Assembly: GCA_005223375.1 (NCBI GenBank)
Contig: RXOD01005808.1
Location: forward strand, 1 to 12,435
DNA: 12,435 nt
Reading direction: 5' to 3'
Origin: Amoebophrya sp. AT5.2
Lineage: Eukaryota > Sar > Dinophyceae > Syndiniales > Amoebophryaceae
Below, one piece after another: positions 8,354 to 12,435 of this stretch (its first letter is position 1; each line of letters opens with the position of its first letter). The notes beneath the pieces were generated by a model. The model saw only the letters and a program-made list of their open reading frames with translations, ran no database searches and had not been told where the DNA came from. The position numbers were made by a program, and so were the translations under genes.

Positions 8354-11072
8354 GCTCCCGCTCTGGCCCGAGGGAACAAGTAGCTTCTGCGACACGGTCA
8401 CGGACGTGTGCCACGGCTTTTCCTGTACCGTAGTGGATCCAGATCGGGTTTCCAAGTCGGAACGCCGGGCAGAGTGTGCGCAGCACTATTCCACGGCCGA
8501 GAGCGAGTTTTTGGTGTTGCTCGAGATTTTTTTGTTGATTGAATTCCTGCTGCGATCTGCGGAGCAGGGGCTTAAATCTCCGACGACGGACCAGGCATCT
8601 CCACCAAATCCCCCTCGAGCCGGTGAAGCAGGTCTTCTCAGCGACATGGTGCGCGGCAGCGGCCGACTGTTTGGTCCGCCGGAAACCCTGTTCCAAATTC
8701 AGAGGGAGTTCGGGGTGGAGGATGCGTCCACCATTTTACCGAGTCCGGCGAAGCTGCTGCAGTTTTTGCTGCTGCCGCACGGTGTGAATTTTCGCAACCT
8801 GGTTCTGCACGGCTTCCTGGTGCCCTCCGACCTGGTGGAGACCCGCCGAAGCTTTGCGCAAGCGCTGGACGGCATCAATGGTGGTTGCCTCCTCGCGGAC
8901 CAGCCAGAACCGCAGCCGGATCGAGAGTTTCGATCCGCGTGGTGCCAGGCGCTGCGCTACTGCGGTACGTGTCTGCACCGGTCGCTGCTGGCAAAAGGGA
9001 TGGTGTTTACCGAAACCGAAGCGGATCCGCCGCAGTACGCATTCGCGGAGCACGCGGTAGGATCCGGTTCTCCCTCCTCCACCTCCAATGCTCCGGCGAA
9101 TCAGGAAGTGTGCGCGACGAGTGGACCGCGCGGATCTGGCTCTACCACCGCCCGCATGCCGGCCACTGACGAAGAATGCCAAGGGCCTGAGAAGGGAACA
9201 AATAATGCGTGGTACAAAGGGTTGTGTCCGGGTGGAGCCGTGAGGCTTTCGGAGCGGGCAAAAGCTTCGCTGGAGGTGCTGCTAGCGCCAGAAGTGGTCT
9301 CCTTTTCAAAGCTCGACGAACTGCTCAAACAGCACGACGAGAACGCTTGTGCTGCGTTCCGAGCATCGCACCGCGGGGGAGACGAGGCTCTGCGACCGCT
9401 TCTCAATCGGCGGCGCGAGATGCTCGTCCTCGCCTGGAAATTGCTCTCGCCCTCTGGACCGGCACCGCGGCACCCGTCTTTCCCACAGGTCGACTCCGCG
9501 CGCGTCTTGATGCTGTTGCTGGAGGCGGAGTTGCGGGCCGCTTTTGCCCACGCGAACGGAGACGCCGAATCCGCCAAGGCGAGACATGGGGAGTACTACT
9601 GCACGCTGGACGGCTACGGACAGCGCGCCATCCACCAGGTGCTCCTCGATCCGGAAATCTTCGGCAAACCCGGCGTGAAGAACAAACTCCTGCAGCAGCT
9701 CTCGCCGGGCTGCGTGCACTTACTGCAGGACCTGTTCCTGCAGGACGGCGGACCCAATGTGCGTGCGGGACTGTTCCACAATAACGAGCTCCGGGTGGAC
9801 GTGCACCTCTTGCTGGCGCTCGTTCTGCACGTCTCGGGAATCATGGACCTGCTGGAGAGGGAGGTGGCGATTCCGGCCTGGGCGTGTCGCCGTCATGTGG
9901 GCGCGCGATCGGAAGGCGGGGGCCAGTGGCACATTCGGGGGGCGGTCCGGGACTTTGTGAACAAATACGAGCCGCGGTTTCACCCGGTCACGATGCTGTG
10001 CGCCGAGCTGCAAGACTGCGCCGACGCCTGTGAGGAGCTGGAGAGGTATTTCTTGGCCGTGGAGACGAACTGCCAGATGCACAAGTCTTTTGTGAGTGCT
10101 TTTTTTAGCGACCAGACGGGGGACGTCCGCAAAACGGCGCGGGGAAAGATGTGCGCGGAAGTTGTGGACCTGCTTTCCGTTCGGACTCAAGAACGCTGCT
10201 CCCCGACTGTGGCCGAAGCAGAAACACGGGACACGACGCCGGTCCCAGGAGGTGGAACCGGACCGAGGGAGTCGCCCAGCGAAGCGTCGGGTGGCACAGA
10301 TACAAACCGGGATTTCATGATCGATGAGTGTTCTGACCGGCACCCGGAACATTTGAAGACGCCGGCTTTGTTTTACGGGGAGCCGGCTTTGTTTTCCGGC
10401 TTTGTTTTTGCGGAAGAAGATGGGGAGAAGACGCTCCGTGCCGCCCCGACGTTCAAGTTTATCGCGCACGAGGACACGACCACCGCGACCTCGGAGGCTT
10501 CCGCACCCCCCGGTGGGTCTACTACTTCCAAGGGGAGCCGGGAGAAAGGACCAGCAGAAGATCCGCGTCCCCTAGCGGGCGCGTTACGGGAGCGGGTGAC
10601 GCTTGGGCTCAGCGGTGATTTTTCGAATGACCGCGATTACGAACTGGAGACCCCAGTATTGCTGCCCGCGCTGCGAAAGGCAATCCGGGACGCGCACTGG
10701 TCGATTGTCCGCCCGGTCTACAAGCGGCTGAAAGAGCTAACCTCGATTACTCTCAAGCACCAGGCGTCGTCCAAGCAGCGTTCGCAGCTGCGGCACCTGG
10801 TCGAGAACTCGCTGCCGCTCATCCTCACCTTCGTGCGCAGGGTCTGCGTGGTCGTCGCGGAAAAAGTGAACAAGGACATCGGGTTGAGGACGCATTCGGA
10901 CGCGCCTGAGACCGTGAGTGCAGAGAACAAAAAGTGGTTGCGGTTTGCAGCGATGGTCGGGGGGTTGAAAGATCAAGATCTGGATCGCCCGAAGGGGGTT
11001 CAGCAGCTGCGCTCTTTCTTGGGAACTCAAGCCGGACAGCAAACACTACTAAATCCGACGCGGAGACTTTGA
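8292..11072 (+). CDS. ERMARD-like (DUF4209) HEPN-domain protein
   Basis: This is a single open frame of 926 residues. Two stretches match what I recall of ERMARD, the ER membrane-associated RNA degradation protein. One is an Asn-Phe-Arg-Asn-Leu-Val-Leu-His-Gly run with Arg168 and His173. The other is a Gly-Pro-Asn-Val-Arg run with Arg491 and His496. Both fit the Arg-x4-6-His pattern of HEPN ribonuclease folds. Other parts look family-like: a hydrophobic helix near 70-90, a Leu-rich segment around 460-520, and a hydrophobic run at 841-858 that may be a membrane-proximal helix. Residues about 635-780 are a low-complexity insertion. Human ERMARD is about 680 residues by memory, and the insertion would explain much of the difference. 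The start is uncertain: an in-frame TGA at 8286-8288 rules out extension without an upstream exon, and the ATG context is poor. RNA cleavage or processing at the ER is inferred from the family only. Confidence 0.65.
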   Translation: MPTTTGVFWSADSSAVPVPTRLPLWPEGTSSFCDTVTDVCHGFSCTVVDPDRVSKSERRAECAQHYSTAESEFLVLLEIFLLIEFLLRSAEQGLKSPTTDQASPPNPPRAGEAGLLSDMVRGSGRLFGPPETLFQIQREFGVEDASTILPSPAKLLQFLLLPHGVNFRNLVLHGFLVPSDLVETRRSFAQALDGINGGCLLADQPEPQPDREFRSAWCQALRYCGTCLHRSLLAKGMVFTETEADPPQYAFAEHAVGSGSPSSTSNAPANQEVCATSGPRGSGSTTARMPATDEECQGPEKGTNNAWYKGLCPGGAVRLSERAKASLEVLLAPEVVSFSKLDELLKQHDENACAAFRASHRGGDEALRPLLNRRREMLVLAWKLLSPSGPAPRHPSFPQVDSARVLMLLLEAELRAAFAHANGDAESAKARHGEYYCTLDGYGQRAIHQVLLDPEIFGKPGVKNKLLQQLSPGCVHLLQDLFLQDGGPNVRAGLFHNNELRVDVHLLLALVLHVSGIMDLLEREVAIPAWACRRHVGARSEGGGQWHIRGAVRDFVNKYEPRFHPVTMLCAELQDCADACEELERYFLAVETNCQMHKSFVSAFFSDQTGDVRKTARGKMCAEVVDLLSVRTQERCSPTVAEAETRDTTPVPGGGTGPRESPSEASGGTDTNRDFMIDECSDRHPEHLKTPALFYGEPALFSGFVFAEEDGEKTLRAAPTFKFIAHEDTTTATSEASAPPGGSTTSKGSREKGPAEDPRPLAGALRERVTLGLSGDFSNDRDYELETPVLLPALRKAIRDAHWSIVRPVYKRLKELTSITLKHQASSKQRSQLRHLVENSLPLILTFVRRVCVVVAEKVNKDIGLRTHSDAPETVSAENKKWLRFAAMVGGLKDQDLDRPKGVQQLRSFLGTQAGQQTLLNPTRRL
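10362..10408 (+). repeat. Three copies of a 13-mer in the low-complexity insert
   Basis: CCGGCTTTGTTTT occurs exactly at 10362-10374, 10383-10395 and 10396-10408. The first two give Pro-Ala-Leu-Phe. The third falls in another frame and gives Ser-Gly-Phe-Val-Phe, because 13 is not a multiple of three. The reading frame stays open throughout. Confidence 0.85.
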
Positions 11073-11219
11073 AGGGGGGCTGCGGATACGGGACTCGATC
11101 CGGCGTTTTGGAACGGGTAGACTTTTGCCCAACCCAGAAGACCGCACCTGCTTGCTACACGTCACGTATAAACGACAGCGATGATACGTATGCATAAAGT
11201 AGGCACGACTTGGAGCTGC

Positions 11220-11235
11220 ATGAATATGCATTCAT
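11220..11235 (+). repeat. Small inverted repeat
   Basis: ATGAAT, four spacer bases ATGC, then ATTCAT form a perfect 6-bp stem. It lies about 150 bases past the stop of the ERMARD-like gene. It is weak and AT-rich, so a role is not implied. Confidence 0.5.
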
Positions 11236-11260
11236 CCGTCCGGCGCGGCATACTAAGTAT

Positions 11261-11316
11261 CGCGACATCATTGACGACATGACGACATGAGTAACTTCGC
11301 GACATTGACGACATGG
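11261..11316 (+). repeat. Short GACGACAT-type direct repeats
   Basis: CGCGACAT followed shortly by TTGACGACATG occurs at 11261-11281. An extra GACGACATG adjoins it at 11281-11289. A compact second version runs 11298-11316. The spacing differs by a few bases between copies, as in slippage-derived repeats. Confidence 0.7.
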
Positions 11317-11710
11317 AAGCGACCACATACTTCTCGACGTATCAAACATGGAACAAGAAAACAGTACAAAGCGGAGCTTTCGTATCCTTGAGAATCAACG
11401 GTCCGCCCAGATCGGCGAAAGTCGTGCGGGGACGCGCTTTGTGGTGATAAAGGCCGCCTGTGTGATGCTTGTTACTGCGTTGTCTGACTTGTTTGTCGTT
11501 CGTGCATGTGGAGCTCATTTGTTCGGTAGCGTAACTATTTTCTCAAACGGGGTTGTTCGGATAAAATCAAAAAAGTCCAATCCATCGTAGCAAGAAGTTG
11601 CTCTTTCGACGATAAAGACGCCTATCACCTTCCGCAAGCTTTACAACTTTCAACTCTTACTCTTTCAACTCACACAATTATTGGTATTGCATACGAGAAA
11701 AACGATAACG

Positions 11711-12435
11711 ATGTCTCAGTCCTCACGAGCGACGAACGCCAGCAGATCCAGATGGGGCCTGCCGCGTCGAACTGCGGCGCAGGTACGGCCAGGTCCTGCT
11801 CTGCGGGGGGCAGTGAGCAAGAAGGGGCCGCAACGCGCGTCGGTTCGATCGATGCCTTTGGGGCTTTGTCTGACACCGCCGGTAGTGAGGATGGAAAAAG
11901 CTAAATACGCTGCCGGGAGCAAAACGAAGCTCGCGGATTCGACTGTGAGTGGCGACTTCTGCTGTCGCGCGAAGATTCACCGGAAAAAGTCAACCGCAGC
12001 GTACGAGGAGCGCGGCATTACAACACAGAAATCCAGTAACGACGACGATTACAACCCGATCAGCTGCGGCCGCGATCGCCTGAGCAGCTGGACGTATGAT
12101 CCGGCCTGGGCGGCGAGGAAGTTTGTTGGGGGAAAAGACGGCGGCCTCAGCCACAGTTACGGTCGCTACCAGAATTCGCTGCAGCACAAGTGCACGAAAG
12201 AAGGAGGACCGTACGCGGAAGGACCGCTGTACGCGGCGAAGGCGAGGCAACAGTGGGCACTGTGGACGACGCCTGTGACGTGTGTGGCGGGACGAGGAAA
12301 TGCAAACTCTGCGACGACTCTTCCGGAGGCAATAGCTAGAAGCACAGCGAGCCCGGAGTTGGAGGCGCCGGGGCTAAAGGGGAATGCGGCAGAGCACGCT
12401 ACAGCCGGAACAGGGCCGCTGAAGGGCAGTGAAGC
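11711..12435 (+). CDS. Unrecognised protein, 3' end outside window
   Basis: The frame is open from 11591 to the window end, with the first ATG at 11711 and 241 codons visible. The part after about 11891 has balanced composition with scattered Trp, Tyr and Cys (for example Ser-Trp-Thr-Tyr-Asp-Pro-Ala-Trp near 12088-12111), as in a folded protein. The part before 11891 is Arg-rich and lies over a segment whose conserved frame is a different one, so it may be an artefact. An alternative start at ATG 11891 has a good context (AGGATGG). Toward the window end the chain becomes Ala/Gly/Glu-rich. No domain is recognised. An unseen intron or upstream exon is possible. Confidence 0.45.
   Translation, partial: MSQSSRATNASRSRWGLPRRTAAQVRPGPALRGAVSKKGPQRASVRSMPLGLCLTPPVVRMEKAKYAAGSKTKLADSTVSGDFCCRAKIHRKKSTAAYEERGITTQKSSNDDDYNPISCGRDRLSSWTYDPAWAARKFVGGKDGGLSHSYGRYQNSLQHKCTKEGGPYAEGPLYAAKARQQWALWTTPVTCVAGRGNANSATTLPEAIARSTASPELEAPGLKGNAAEHATAGTGPLKGSE
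11717..11904 (+). pseudogene. Diverged fragment of the SR/RGG gene's third exon
   Basis: Read in the frame that ends TAA at 11902-11904, this segment gives Ala-Ser-Asn-Cys-Gly-Ala-Gly, Ser-Cys-Ser-Ala-Gly and Ser-Glu-Gln-Glu-Gly. These are the same landmarks in the same order as at about 1717-1890 in the SR/RGG gene. In the ungapped 65-base core, 7 of 12 differences are silent in this frame. That implies selection on this frame during at least part of its history. It may be a gene relic, a truncated paralogue's last exon, or an exon of the right-edge gene. Confidence 0.55.

Larger units (their letters stand above)
11073..11710 (+). other. Spacer upstream of the right-edge gene
   Basis: It holds the 3' flank of the ERMARD-like gene, an imperfect hairpin at 11220-11235, short GACGACAT repeats at 11261-11316, and an 80-codon open frame (11348-11590). 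That frame shares phase with the gene at 11711 but is separated from it by a TAG at 11588. From 11530 another frame is open into the relic described below, without an ATG until 11752. Confidence 0.5.

Noticed and set aside
9720..10469. 249-codon minus-strand frame
   Set aside because: It lies entirely within the ERMARD-like gene, whose + frame has the recognisable motifs.
11348..11590. 80-codon open frame with a hydrophobic middle
   Set aside because: It could be a first exon of the right-edge gene because it shares its phase, but I see no good splice pair across the TAG at 11588 and no homology.
1..12435. CRISPR arrays, insertion sequences, tRNA or rRNA genes
   Set aside because: No spaced palindromic repeats, no transposase-like protein, no terminal inverted repeats with target duplications, and no cloverleaf-like or rRNA-like segment were seen on either strand.

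Overview
The window looks like nuclear DNA of a eukaryotic protist. The reasons are GT...AG introns that are richer in A and T than the exons, long GC-rich exons full of Ser/Gly/Ala low complexity, no bacterial operon or Shine-Dalgarno pattern, and intergenic spacers of 0.5-1.5 kb. All genes that can be supported lie on the + strand. A short helical repeat with an Asn-Pro-Ser/Thr core, which I recall as abundant in dinoflagellate proteins, occurs several times in the first gene. Together these point to an alveolate of the dinoflagellate lineage, possibly a compact-genome parasite such as a syndinian. The lineage call is inference and only moderately secure; nothing in the window fixes a species.

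Layout. (1) Positions 3-4723: the 3' part of a six-exon gene for a large RNA-binding-like protein (1272 residues in the window, 5' end missing). It begins with an Arg-Ser/Arg-Asp-rich segment, continues with an RGG-type segment, and then carries at least five to six copies of a helical repeat separated by a long disordered Ser/Gly/Ala region. (2) 4724-5884: spacer. (3) 5885-6842: a two-exon gene for a 286-residue protein with a His/Asp-rich N-terminus and one predicted membrane helix near its C-terminus. (4) 6843-8291: spacer with no convincing gene. (5) 8292-11072: a single-exon gene for a 926-residue protein that resembles ERMARD (DUF4209), with two HEPN-type Arg-x4-His motifs. (6) 11073-11710: spacer with short repeats. 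(7) 11711-12435: the 5' part of an unrecognised gene running off the window. It overlaps, in another frame, a diverged copy of a segment of gene 1.

Functional theme. Two of the four genes suggest RNA biology: an SR/RGG-type protein and a HEPN protein of a family named for RNA degradation at the ER. There is no evidence that they act together, and co-orientation is the normal state in dinoflagellate-type genomes. The most distinctive features are the splice donors (four of six inferred introns begin GTACTT), the nested repeat architecture of the first protein, and the partial paralogous copy at the right edge that keeps a coding-type substitution pattern.
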